Shown: positions 25,381 through 33,723 of the stretch, one piece after another
How the letters are laid out: the number at the start of each line of letters is the position of its first letter
How positions within the stretch are numbered: the stretch's first letter is position 1
NCBI RefSeq assembly: GCF_002086675.1
Contig: NZ_MVIF01000034.1
Location: 1 to 48,339, forward strand
Direction: 5' to 3'
DNA from: Mycobacterium persicum
GTDB taxonomy: Bacteria; Actinomycetota; Actinomycetes; Mycobacteriales; Mycobacteriaceae
Length of the DNA: 48,339 nt
Program-made: the position numbers and the translations under genes
Notes under the pieces: model-generated
The model's database searches: none
What the model was told of the DNA's origin: nothing
The model's input: only the letters and a program-made list of their open reading frames with translations

Positions 25381-26295
25381 TCAGGCGGCATCGATCACCA
25401 GAGTCCGGAACCGCTCGATGGTCTCCAGCACATGAGCGAGGCTGTCGCCGGGCAGCCCTACCTGCACCCAGGTAACGCCAAGGGCCGCAAGCTTTTCCAA
25501 CCCGGACAGGTAGGCGTCGGCGTTGAAGCCGTCGCTCGCCGGGCTGCCCCCGTCGGCGTTGGTGAAAGTGATGTCGATTGCCGACCAGTCGCGGCCGGCC
25601 GCGTCGCAGTTGCGCCGCAAGTCCTCGATACCGTCGGCAAGCCGGTCCATCGAGTCGATGGCCGCGGTACCCGCGGTCTGGGCCAGCCGCGCAGGGGCGG
25701 GAAACGGGCACCAGCCGTCACCGTAGCGGGCGACGCGACGGCACGCCGCCCGGGTGTTGCCGCCGATCCAGATCGGCGGCGGACGCGGCGGTCGGGGATG
25801 CGCGGCGATGCCACTCGCGGTGAAATGCCTTCCCGCAAACGATATGTCATCGCTGGTCCACACCACGCGGATGACCTGCAGCGCCTCCTCGAACAGCTCG
25901 GCACGCTCGTCGTAGTCGACACCCAGTGCCGCGAATTCCCGTTTCAGATACCCCACCCCGACCGCCAGGGTGAACCGGCCGCCGGACAGCAGGTCCAACG
26001 TCGCGCCGGACTTGGCCACCAGGAACGGGTTTCGATACGGCAGCACCACGATGTTGGGAATCAGGCGCAGCGTCGTCGTGCGGGCGGCCGCGAAACCCAT
26101 GGCGACAAACGGATCCAACGCGTCATGGCCACCTGCCTGAAGCCAGCGCTGTGACGGGGCCGGGTGGTCGGTGAAGCCGAACCCGTGAAAACCGGCGCCT
26201 TCGGCCGCCGCGGCGATCGCCGCGATACCGGCCCCGGACAACAGCTCCGGATTGTAGGGATGACTGTGCATCGGGTGGGTGACGGCGAAGCGCAT
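25381..26295 (-). CDS. LLM-class (probably F420-dependent) oxidoreductase
   Basis: A 304-aa luciferase-like monooxygenase-fold protein. Seen: SHPYNPELLSGAGIAAIAAAAEGAGFHGFGFTDHP split over the first two strands, RLIPNIVVLPYRNPFLVAKSGATLD, SGGRFTLAVGVGYLKREFAALG and PPIWIGGNTRAACRR. In mycobacteria such TIGR03619-like proteins generally use F420H2 rather than FMN; the substrate is unknown. It begins 4 bases after the thioesterase stop, so both share one transcript under the element at 27225. Confidence 0.87.
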   Translation of the reverse strand: MRFAVTHPMHSHPYNPELLSGAGIAAIAAAAEGAGFHGFGFTDHPAPSQRWLQAGGHDALDPFVAMGFAAARTTTLRLIPNIVVLPYRNPFLVAKSGATLDLLSGGRFTLAVGVGYLKREFAALGVDYDERAELFEEALQVIRVVWTSDDISFAGRHFTASGIAAHPRPPRPPPIWIGGNTRAACRRVARYGDGWCPFPAPARLAQTAGTAAIDSMDRLADGIEDLRRNCDAAGRDWSAIDITFTNADGGSPASDGFNADAYLSGLEKLAALGVTWVQVGLPGDSLAHVLETIERFRTLVIDAA

Positions 26296-26299
26296 AGCG

Positions 26300-27181
26300 C
26301 TAGAACCGGGACCGGGCGTCGATCGCCGTGTCGGTGATGCGCAGCGGCCGGATCATCGCCTCCTGGACAAAGGAGGCGATGAGTACGCCCTCCTCGGTGT
26401 GCACGGTGCCGCGGACGTACGACATTCCGGCGCCGACCTGGGTGCTCTCGTGGGTGTAGAGCAACCAGCCCTCCCAGCGCACCGGTTCGTGGAAGGCCAC
26501 CGAGATCGTCATCGGCGCGGTGGACACCGTCAGATGCGCCTGGCTGGTACCAATGCCCGGGTGCGCCCGCATGGTGGTCGAAATGCCCAGGTGGCCAGTG
26601 AAATACGCGACCAGCGCCTTGGCCAGGTCGTCACGGGCCGGGATGGGGTCGTAGCGCAACCACGCGTACAACTCGGGTGGTCCCACCTCGTCGGGACTGT
26701 TGACGTCCACCACGTCGACGAGTCGCAACTCGCGCCCGATCATCGGCATCTGCGAGACGTTGGCGTGCGCGGGCGCCGCGACGACGGGCCGCGGCAGGTG
26801 ATGGCGGATTACGTCGCCGGTGGGGACGTCGGCCAGGACCGTCATGGTGATGCAGCGCCGGCCGTCCTGCTGGGCCGAGACGACGGCGGTGGCGGTGGAC
26901 CGGCCCTGGTGCACCACGTCGAGGAGCAACTCGACCGGCGGACCGACCGCGACGGCGCGGGAAAACACCGCGTGCGCCGACCGCACCGCCTTACCGTGGA
27001 ATCGCTTGGCCACAGCGACGATTGCCTGTGCGAGCACCTGGGTGCCCTCCACCACCTGCCGGCCGTCCGTCCCGGCGATGCCGGTTTCGGCGCTGAACCG
27101 ATCGGCGCCCTGGGCCCGCACCTCGAAGAGTTCGAGCAGCCGATCGACCGACCATTGGGCCTGTTCAGAATCTGTCGTCAA
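26300..27181 (-). CDS. TesB-type double-hotdog acyl-CoA thioesterase
   Basis: A 293-aa protein with two hotdog repeats. The N-terminal one contains GGRQV-type DGRQVVEGTQVLAQA and RSAHAVFSRAVAVGPPVELLLDVVHQGRS; the C-terminal one contains STAPMTISVAFHEPVRWEGWLLYTHES. This is the layout of type II acyl-CoA thioesterases, which release free acid from acyl-CoA. The start is TTG at 27181 with an AGAGGTG site 8 bases upstream. First gene of a two-gene operon with the LLM oxidoreductase, divergent from tetR with two regulatory elements between them. Confidence 0.85.
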   Translation of the reverse strand: MTTDSEQAQWSVDRLLELFEVRAQGADRFSAETGIAGTDGRQVVEGTQVLAQAIVAVAKRFHGKAVRSAHAVFSRAVAVGPPVELLLDVVHQGRSTATAVVSAQQDGRRCITMTVLADVPTGDVIRHHLPRPVVAAPAHANVSQMPMIGRELRLVDVVDVNSPDEVGPPELYAWLRYDPIPARDDLAKALVAYFTGHLGISTTMRAHPGIGTSQAHLTVSTAPMTISVAFHEPVRWEGWLLYTHESTQVGAGMSYVRGTVHTEEGVLIASFVQEAMIRPLRITDTAIDARSRF

Positions 27182-27224
27182 CTGCGTTCACCTCTTGCTC
27201 ACAACGCCAACTCACGGCCCAGCG

Positions 27225-27250
27225 TGACACTTTGAGCTAAGTTTGTAAAG
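27225..27250. promoter_or_regulatory. TetR-type element, copy B
   Basis: TGACACTT-N9-TTTGTAAAG, 44 bases upstream of the thioesterase start. Same orientation as copy C, 70 bases apart centre to centre. Core inverted repeat TGACA-N14-TGTAA. Confidence 0.65.
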
Positions 27251-27294
27251 GTTATCCGATTGCGTCGCGTCCCCGGGCCACCGGCGAAACCACG

Positions 27295-27320
27295 TGACAC
27301 TTGCCCAATGCTTTGTAAAG
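27295..27320. promoter_or_regulatory. TetR-type element, copy C
   Basis: TGACACTT-N9-TTTGTAAAG ending 8 bases before the tetR ATG, where binding would give autoregulation. Read on the plus strand it also resembles a promoter (GTGACA, 16 bases, TAAAGT), so operator and promoter may overlap. Confidence 0.65.
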
Positions 27321-27328
27321 TTTGAGGC

Positions 27329-27877
27329 ATGAGCCAGGCGTTTGGGGCAACAGCTGCGACCGAGACCGACAATTCGACCCGTCAGCGGATCCTGGCGGCC
27401 ACCGCGGAGGTGCTCGGCCGCAGCGGCAAGACCAAGCTCAGCCTCTCGGAGGTCGCGGCCCAGGCCGGGGTCTCGCGTCCGACCCTCTACCGCTGGTTCG
27501 CTTCCAAAGAGGAGTTGCTCTCCACATTTTCGCGCTACGAGCGCCAGAACTTCGAAAGCGGACTGGCCGACGCGACGGCCGGGCTCAAAGGCGTCGAAAG
27601 GCTGGATGCCGCACTGCGTTTCATCGTCGACTACCAGTACTCCTACTCGGGGGTCCGGATGGTCGATATCGAACCGGAGCTGGTCATCGCGCAGATGTCC
27701 CGCGTCATACCCGAGATGCGTGACGGCTTGCAGCGGCTGCTTCCCGGCCCCAATGCCGCGGTGAAGGCAGCGACGGCAATCCGGGTCGCGATCTCCCACT
27801 ACATCGTTCGAAGCGACGACGCCGATCAGTTCCTGGCTCAGCTGCGTCACGCCGTCGGCATCAGGGGAGCCGAATGA
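27329..27877 (+). CDS. TetR-family transcriptional regulator
   Basis: A 182-aa TetR regulator: N-terminal helix-turn-helix (about 14-60, with LSLSEVAAQAGVSRPTLYRWF and ASKEELL) and a divergent all-helical ligand domain. The ATG at 27329 follows directly on element copy C. Its position between a divergent acyl-CoA thioesterase operon and the same repeated element suggests it represses itself and the block at 22388-27181, with an acyl-CoA or related lipid as a plausible ligand; that is inference. The 3' end is 15 bases from the convergent oxidase gene. Confidence 0.88.
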   Translation: MSQAFGATAATETDNSTRQRILAATAEVLGRSGKTKLSLSEVAAQAGVSRPTLYRWFASKEELLSTFSRYERQNFESGLADATAGLKGVERLDAALRFIVDYQYSYSGVRMVDIEPELVIAQMSRVIPEMRDGLQRLLPGPNAAVKAATAIRVAISHYIVRSDDADQFLAQLRHAVGIRGAE

Positions 27878-27892
27878 GGGCCAACCGCGCCG

Positions 27893-29239
27893 CTATTCGA
27901 ACAGCACCGCCGCGTTGAGATAGCCGGTCGGGTCCAGCGCCGCCTTGAGGGTTCGCATGACGGTGATATCGGTGGACTCCCGCGACATCCCCAGGTACCG
28001 GCGCTTGCGGCTGCCGACGCCGTGCTCGGAGCTGACGTTGCCACCGCACTCGGCGATCAGTCCCATCAGCTCCGGATACAGCGCAGGTTCGCGCTCCGGC
28101 GGCAACCGCAGCACGTTGAGGTGCAGATTGCCCTCCCCGATATGGCCGAACAGCACCGGCAGCGCGTCGGCGACATGGGCGTGGACCAGACTGACCGCGT
28201 CCCGGGCGAATCCGGCGATCGCCGGCAACGGCAGTGAAACGTCGAGCTTCAACGGTGGCCCATAGCCGCCCAGCACCTCGGCCAGCGCTTCCCGGGTGCG
28301 CCACAGTCGTTGCCGCGCAGCGCTATCCACGCCGACCGCCGGTTCGCCGCAGTGCGGCATCCCGGCGAGCAGCCCGGCGAGCCGATCGGTCTGATCGTGG
28401 TCGGCTGCCAGTTCCACCAGCAGCAGCCAGTCTCCCTCGACGGGAGCGGCCAGCCCCAGCTGCTCGCGGGTCAGCGCGGCGGCGCGGCCGTCGACCAATT
28501 CCAGTGCCGCGATTCCGTCCGCGTCGCGCAACACCCGTGCGGCGTCGACCAGCGCGTCGAGGTCGGCGAACCCACAGATCGCCGTCACCCGATGCGACGG
28601 AGCCGGATGCAGCCGCAGATCCAGCTGGGTGATGACGCCCAACGTGCCTTCGGCGCCGACGAACAGCGCCGGCAGGTCGTAGCCGGTGTTGTCGCGGCAC
28701 ACCCGGCTGTGCCGATGCAGCACGGAGCCGTCGGGCAGCGCCACGTCCAGACCCACCACCTGCTCGCTCATGTTGCCGTAGCGCACCGTGCGCAGGCCGC
28801 CGGCGTTGGTGGCGGCCATCCCGCCGACGGTCGCGGAATCGCGCGCCGACAGGTCGACACCGAACACCAGCCCCGCCGCCGTCGCGGCGTGTTGCACCGC
28901 CGCCAGTGTGGCACCGGCACCCGCCGCGACACGGCGTTCGAGGACGTCGACATCGCCTACCGCACAGAGCCGTTCGGTGGACAGCAGCACGTCGTCGTGT
29001 TGCGGAACGGTGCCGGCCACCAGGGAGGTGCGACCGCCTTGCACGGTGACGTAGGCCCCGGCGTCCCGGCATAACCGCAGCACCTCGGCGACCTGCTCGG
29101 CGCAGCCGGGCCGCACCAGCGCACTGGCCCGGCCCCGGTAGCGGCCGGTGTGGTCGACGCTGCGCGCGGCGAGCACGTCGGCGTCGGTGGTCACGTGGCT
29201 CGAACCGACGGCAGCGGAGAGGCCACCCAGGATGCTCAT
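27893..29239 (-). CDS. FAD-linked oxidase, GlcD/D-lactate dehydrogenase type (Rv0161)
   Basis: A 448-aa flavoprotein of the vanillyl-alcohol-oxidase/PCMH superfamily. The N-terminal FAD_binding_4 domain has RPGCAEQVAEVLRLCRDAGA, QGGRTSLVAG and ARDSATVGGMAATNAGGLRTVRYG; the C-terminal FAD-oxidase domain has GHIGEGNLHLNVLR and the metal/FAD motif SSEHGVGSRKRRYL. Members oxidise 2-hydroxy acids such as D-lactate or glycolate. Length matches Rv0161 (about 449 aa), which marks the return to M. tuberculosis gene order. Confidence 0.9.
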   Translation of the reverse strand: MSILGGLSAAVGSSHVTTDADVLAARSVDHTGRYRGRASALVRPGCAEQVAEVLRLCRDAGAYVTVQGGRTSLVAGTVPQHDDVLLSTERLCAVGDVDVLERRVAAGAGATLAAVQHAATAAGLVFGVDLSARDSATVGGMAATNAGGLRTVRYGNMSEQVVGLDVALPDGSVLHRHSRVCRDNTGYDLPALFVGAEGTLGVITQLDLRLHPAPSHRVTAICGFADLDALVDAARVLRDADGIAALELVDGRAAALTREQLGLAAPVEGDWLLLVELAADHDQTDRLAGLLAGMPHCGEPAVGVDSAARQRLWRTREALAEVLGGYGPPLKLDVSLPLPAIAGFARDAVSLVHAHVADALPVLFGHIGEGNLHLNVLRLPPEREPALYPELMGLIAECGGNVSSEHGVGSRKRRYLGMSRESTDITVMRTLKAALDPTGYLNAAVLFE

Positions 29240-29395
29240 GACGCGCGCGAAGCCTCATCAAGCCGACCGACGTTTCCGGCGCCGACATGAGCGACGTGAA
29301 TCGCCATGGGTGTCCTCCGTCAAGCCGCGATCCGGTAGCGTTTCCCGACCGTAGTCCATCATCCGGCGGGCTGACGAACACGTGCTGGAGGCGCT

Positions 29396-30286
29396 GTGGC
29401 CGAACGCGAAGACGTCTCTTTCACCTCCGGCGCCGACCGGATCGGCGCGTGGCTCTACCGCCCCACCGGCGGCGGCCCGTCGCCGCTGCTGGTCATGGCG
29501 CACGGTCTGGGTGCGGTACGCACCATGCGGTTGGACGCCTACGGCGAACGATTCAGTGCGGCCGGCTACGCCTGTCTGGTGTTCGATTACCGCAACTTCG
29601 GTGACAGCGAGGGCGAGCCCCGCCAGCTGCTCGACATCGGTATGCAGCTTGCGGACTGGACGGCGGCCGTGGCCTATGCGCGCACCATCGAGGGGATCGA
29701 CCGGAGCCGAATCGGCTTGTGGGGCACTTCCTTTGGCGGCGGGCACGTCATCGCCACGGCGGCCCGGGTGCCGGGTATCGCCGCCGCCGTGGCGCAGTGC
29801 CCGTTCACCGACGGCGTCGCCTCCGTCCGGGCGATCAACCCGGCGACCGTTGCGCGCCTCACCGCACTGGCGCTGCGCGACGTCGTCGGCGCCCTGGCCG
29901 GACGGTCCCCGGTGCTCGTTCCCACAGTCGGCAAGCCCGGCGAGGTTGCGGTGATGACCGCCGCGGACGCCTACGAGGGCTATCTCAGGCTGGTGCCCGA
30001 GGGTGTGGAGTTGCGCAACGAGATCGCCGCCCGGATCGCGTTGCGGGTCCTCACCTATCGTCCGGGACGGCTGGCCGCCAAGGTCCGCTGCCCCATCCTG
30101 TTCTGCGTGTGCGAGACCGACTCGGTGGCGCCCGCCGGCCCGACCCTGCGTTACGCCGCCAAAGCTCCCCGCGGTGAGGTCAAGGTGTATCCCGAGGGGC
30201 ATTTCGCCATCTATGTCGACGGTGCTTTCGAGCGCGCCGTCGCCGACCAGATCGCGTTCCTCGACAGGCACCTGAAAAGCGGTTAG
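29396..30286 (+). CDS. Alpha/beta hydrolase (dienelactone hydrolase/X-Pro peptidase-like)
   Basis: A 296-aa alpha/beta hydrolase. Oxyanion-hole segment MAHGLGAVRTM near 34-44, nucleophile Ser112 in GTSFGGG, and likely acid and base in CETDSVAP and PEGHFAIY near the C-terminus. No signal peptide. The GTG start has a GGAG site 6 bases upstream. The substrate is unknown; cytoplasmic ester or thioester hydrolysis fits the surrounding genes. I do not recall this gene between Rv0161 and PE4 in M. tuberculosis. Confidence 0.88.
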   Translation: MAEREDVSFTSGADRIGAWLYRPTGGGPSPLLVMAHGLGAVRTMRLDAYGERFSAAGYACLVFDYRNFGDSEGEPRQLLDIGMQLADWTAAVAYARTIEGIDRSRIGLWGTSFGGGHVIATAARVPGIAAAVAQCPFTDGVASVRAINPATVARLTALALRDVVGALAGRSPVLVPTVGKPGEVAVMTAADAYEGYLRLVPEGVELRNEIAARIALRVLTYRPGRLAAKVRCPILFCVCETDSVAPAGPTLRYAAKAPRGEVKVYPEGHFAIYVDGAFERAVADQIAFLDRHLKSG

Positions 30287-30317
30287 TCCCCAGCCTGGCC
30301 GATACGGGCAAACGCCA

Positions 30318-30340
30318 GACTTCCCGGCAAGACCGCTCTA
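30318..30340. promoter_or_regulatory. Conserved upstream block, PE-PPE tandem gene 1
   Basis: GACTTCCCGGC-N2-GACCGCT-N-TA, shared with 32001-32023 upstream of the next PE gene. The TA begins a possible -10 (TACCCT here, TAGTCT in the other copy). About 90 bases from each start codon. Confidence 0.35.
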
Positions 30341-30422
30341 CCCTCTGTAATTACCCAATACCCGCGGTTGCGGCTAGTTGCGGCGGGACAGGGCGGGACC
30401 CGTTGGCGGGAAGGACGGGGAG

Positions 30423-31931
30423 ATGTCGCATGTGTTTACTGCCCCGGAGCTATTGGCGTCTGCCGCGGCCGAGGTCGACGGCATCGCCGCGGCGGTGGGC
30501 GCCGCCAACGCGGCGGCCGCCGGGCCGACGGCCAATCTGCTGGCAGCCGCCGGTGACGAGGTTTCGGCCGCTACGGCCGCGCTGTTCAATGCCTACGCGC
30601 AGGAGTACCAGGCGGTCGTCAGGCAGGCTGCCGCATTCCATCACGAGTTCACCCGGGCACTGGCCGCCGCGGCAGGTGCCTACGCGCAAGCGGAGGCCGC
30701 CAACGCGGCTTTGCTGAACGCGGCGCTGACCGGGGCGCTGTCGAATGCGCGCACCGCGGTCACCGCACCGATCCAGTCGTTGTTGACCAGCGCGGGCGTC
30801 GGCACCGGCGGATCCAGCGCGCTGACGGCGGTTCCGGCCGCGGCTTCCCAGGTTGCGCTGATCATGGGCGGCACCGGAAACCCCGACCCCGACCCCAAAT
30901 ACCTCAATCGAATCAACGTCAAATACATTCAGCACCTCTTCCCCGGGGCCATTCCGAAGGCGCTCTTCACCCCCGAGCAGTTCTGGCCGGTTACCCCGCA
31001 ACTGGGCAACATGACGTTCAACCAGTCCGTCGCTCAAGGCGTAGTGGACCTGAACAACGCCATCAACGCCCAAATTGCACTGGGAAACAAGGTCGTCGCG
31101 TTCGGCTATTCGCAGAGCGCCACCATCGTCAACAATCAAATCAACGCGCTCATCGGGGCCGGCTCCCCCCATGCGAGCGACATCTCGTTCGCCATGATCG
31201 GCAATCCCAATACGCCCGACGGCGGGCTGCTGTCCCGCTTCCCCGGCTTCTACATCCCGTTCCTGGATGTGCCGTTCAATGGTGCGACCCCGCCGAACAG
31301 TCCCTATGCGACCACCATTTACACCGCGCAGTACGACGGCATCGCCAACGCTCCCCGTTATCCGCTCAACATCTTGGCGGACATCAACGCCTTCATGGGC
31401 TACTTCTATGTGCACAACACATATCCGACGCTCTCGGCCAGCGAGATCGCTAATGCGGTGCCGTTGCCGACCTCTCCCGGCTACGCCGGCAACACCCAGT
31501 ACTTCATGCTGCTGACTCAGGACCTGCCGCTGGTCCAGCCGATTCGCGACATTCCCTATGCCGGACCGCCGATCGCCGACCTGTTCCAGCCGCAGTTGCG
31601 GGTGCTCGTCGACCTGGGCTACGCCGACTACGGACCGAATTATGCGAACGTTCCGACCCCGGCCGGGCTGCTCTCGATTCCCAACCCGTTCGCCGTCGGC
31701 TACTACCTGGCCCTGGGAAGTCTGCAGGCGCCCTACGCCGCCGCGGTGGAAATCGGTGTGGAAGCTGGATTCTGGGGCCCGGAGTGGTTCCCCCAGGCCT
31801 ATCCGTGGATTCCGTCCATCAATCCGGGCCTGCATTTCTATATCGGCCAGCCTGAGGTGACGTTGCTGTCCCTGGCGAGCGGGGGCCTGGGGTCGCTGCT
31901 GCATCTGATTCCGCCGCCGGTCTTCCCGTGA
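30423..31931 (+). CDS. PE-PPE domain serine hydrolase (tandem gene 1)
   Basis: A 502-aa PE protein. The PE domain (1-about 95) has the Pro-Glu pair at 8-9 and the type VII secretion motif YAQAE at 87-91. The PE-PPE hydrolase domain (about 145-370) has nucleophile Ser230 in GYSQS, with Asp305 (QYDG) and His331 (VHNTYP) as the likely triad. Related proteins (PE16, LipY type) are exported esterases or lipases, so cell-surface ester cleavage is the likely role. The ATG at 30423 follows a GGAAGGACGGGGAG site; the frame opens earlier at 30378 but only this start gives the PE N-terminus. First of four tandem paralogues; M. tuberculosis has two (PE3, PE4) here. Confidence 0.92.
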   Translation: MSHVFTAPELLASAAAEVDGIAAAVGAANAAAAGPTANLLAAAGDEVSAATAALFNAYAQEYQAVVRQAAAFHHEFTRALAAAAGAYAQAEAANAALLNAALTGALSNARTAVTAPIQSLLTSAGVGTGGSSALTAVPAAASQVALIMGGTGNPDPDPKYLNRINVKYIQHLFPGAIPKALFTPEQFWPVTPQLGNMTFNQSVAQGVVDLNNAINAQIALGNKVVAFGYSQSATIVNNQINALIGAGSPHASDISFAMIGNPNTPDGGLLSRFPGFYIPFLDVPFNGATPPNSPYATTIYTAQYDGIANAPRYPLNILADINAFMGYFYVHNTYPTLSASEIANAVPLPTSPGYAGNTQYFMLLTQDLPLVQPIRDIPYAGPPIADLFQPQLRVLVDLGYADYGPNYANVPTPAGLLSIPNPFAVGYYLALGSLQAPYAAAVEIGVEAGFWGPEWFPQAYPWIPSINPGLHFYIGQPEVTLLSLASGGLGSLLHLIPPPVFP

Positions 31932-32000
31932 GACGACGACGCGCGGCTTGGTCGCCACGAGTTCCGGAAGTTCAGGTCCGTCGGAAACGTGGAATCGCCG

Positions 32001-32023
32001 GACTTCCCGGCGGGACCGCTTTA
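32001..32023. promoter_or_regulatory. Conserved upstream block, PE-PPE tandem gene 2
   Basis: Second copy of GACTTCCCGGC-N2-GACCGCT-N-TA, followed in both copies by an ATACCC...GCGGTT segment. Shows that tandem genes 1 and 2 were duplicated with their upstream DNA. Confidence 0.35.
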
Positions 32024-32108
32024 GTCTCAGCTCATACCTGATACCCCCGCGGTTTCGGCCCTTTCCGTTTTCCGGCCGGAAGGGACCCAGTTTGCAAAGG
32101 ACGTGGCG

Positions 32109-33590
32109 ATGTCGTATTTGCTCACTGCGCCAGAAATGGTGGCGACGGCCGCCACTGATCTGGACGGGATCGCGGCGGCGCTATACGCCGCGAACGCGGC
32201 CGCGGCCGGACCCACGACCGGATTGCTGGCGGCGGCCGAAGACGAAGTGTCGAGGGCTATCGCGACGCTGTTCGGCGCATTCGGTCAGGAGTACCAGGCT
32301 GTCGTCACCCATGCTGCCGAGTTTCACACCGAGTTCACCCAGGCACTGGCCGCGGCGGCGAACGCCTACGCACAAGCCGAGGCCACGACGTGCAGCGCGC
32401 TGAACACATTCGAGACGCAACTCCAGGCCCTGTTGGCCCCGCTGCTTCCCAATGCCGGCGCCGGTGCCATCAACCCGCCGTCGATAACCAGCATCGGCGC
32501 GCAGGTCGCCTTCATCATGGGCGGCACCGGTATCCCGGACCCCGATCCGATGTATGTGACAGGCGCCCAGACACTGTTCATCCAGCCCCGTTTCCCGGGT
32601 TTTCTCTCGGATGCCCTGCACACGCCCGAGCAGTTCTGGCCCACCACTCCGAATCTGGGCAACCTGACGTTCGGCCGTTCAGTGGCCGAGGGTGTGGCTA
32701 CTTTGAGCAACGCGCTCACTACCCAATTCAGCACCCTGGGCAACAGCGCCGTCGTTTACGGCTACTCGCAGAGCGCGGTGATTGCCACCATCGAAATACG
32801 CCATTTGATGGCCCAGGTCACCCCGCCGAGCCCCAGCGATCTGGGCTTCGTGCTGACCGGCAACCCGAACAATCCCAACGGCGGTGTCCTGCAACGCTTC
32901 ACCGGCCTGTACGTGCCGGTCCTGGATGTGCTGTTCAACGGCGCGACGCCGCCGGATTCGCCCTACCCAACTGTCATCTACACCAACCAGTACGACGGCA
33001 CCGGCAACTTCCCGCAATACCCGCTCAATCTCCTGGCGGATCTCAACGCCGTGATCGGAATAGTCGACGGTACCCATTTCTACGTCGGCTTGCCGCCGGA
33101 CCAGGTTGCCAACGCTGTGCACCTGCCGACTTCCCCGGGCTACACCGGCAACACCGACTACTTCCTGGGTCTCACTCAGAAGCTACCGCTGACCAGCCTT
33201 ATTCGTCCGATTCCCTATGTGGGGACGCCACTTGCCGAGCTGGTCCAGCCGGACCTGCGGGTGCTCGTCGATTTGGGCTACTCCGACTACGGGCCGGGTC
33301 TGAGCTATGCGGACATTCCCACCCCGGCCTCGTTCCTGTCGGTTCCCAACCCGTTCGCCGTCAGCTACTACCTGGCCAAGGGCGCGGCGCAGGGAGTCCA
33401 AGCCAGCCTGGTGAATCTCGGGTGGTTGCCGCCCTCCTACATACCGACTGGGTATCCGTACGCTCCGTCCGTGGCCCCGGGTCTGAACTTCTTTGTTGGT
33501 CAGCCGAGCGTGACCGGCCTGTCCCTGCTAACCGGGGCACTGGGCACCGCGGCCAGAGATCTGGGATGGATTCCGCCGTGGTGGGATTGA
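32109..33590 (+). CDS. PE-PPE domain serine hydrolase (tandem gene 2)
   Basis: A 493-aa paralogue of tandem gene 1. PE pair at 8-9 (LTAPEM), YAQAE at 87-91, nucleophile Ser220 in GYSQS, with Asp296 (QYDG) and His323 (GTHFY) as likely triad partners. The hydrolase domain begins with IMGGTGIPDPDP, the same subtype as gene 1. The ATG at 32109 is preferred over GTG 32103 because it gives the standard MSYLLTAPE start and sits 8 bases after AAAGGA. Downstream it ends in a Trp-rich GWIPPWWD tail. Confidence 0.92.
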   Translation: MSYLLTAPEMVATAATDLDGIAAALYAANAAAAGPTTGLLAAAEDEVSRAIATLFGAFGQEYQAVVTHAAEFHTEFTQALAAAANAYAQAEATTCSALNTFETQLQALLAPLLPNAGAGAINPPSITSIGAQVAFIMGGTGIPDPDPMYVTGAQTLFIQPRFPGFLSDALHTPEQFWPTTPNLGNLTFGRSVAEGVATLSNALTTQFSTLGNSAVVYGYSQSAVIATIEIRHLMAQVTPPSPSDLGFVLTGNPNNPNGGVLQRFTGLYVPVLDVLFNGATPPDSPYPTVIYTNQYDGTGNFPQYPLNLLADLNAVIGIVDGTHFYVGLPPDQVANAVHLPTSPGYTGNTDYFLGLTQKLPLTSLIRPIPYVGTPLAELVQPDLRVLVDLGYSDYGPGLSYADIPTPASFLSVPNPFAVSYYLAKGAAQGVQASLVNLGWLPPSYIPTGYPYAPSVAPGLNFFVGQPSVTGLSLLTGALGTAARDLGWIPPWWD

Positions 33591-33616
33591 TTCCGCCCAT
33601 ACCGGGGCTTGCGCCT

Positions 33617-33625
33617 TGCTAATAT
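33617..33625 (+). promoter_or_regulatory. Extended -10 promoter, PE-PPE tandem gene 3
   Basis: TGC directly before TAATAT, 98 bases upstream of the start. The surrounding block (TTGCTA, then CGCTGACC, GGCA, AA, CCCC, TTTCC) is shared with the region before tandem gene 4. Confidence 0.45.
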
Positions 33626-33723
33626 CACGTATTCGCTGACCGGCAGAAACCCCCGTTTTCCAGTGCAAGAACAGCTTGCTCATTCCCCCTGGAAAGCGCC
33701 AGATCGTCAGGGGAGGACGTGCA

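Noticed and set aside
23081..27320. Reading the 26-bp element purely as a promoter (GTGACA-16-TAAAG)
   Set aside because: Copy A would fire into the 3' end of a gene on the opposite strand, so an operator explains all three positions better.
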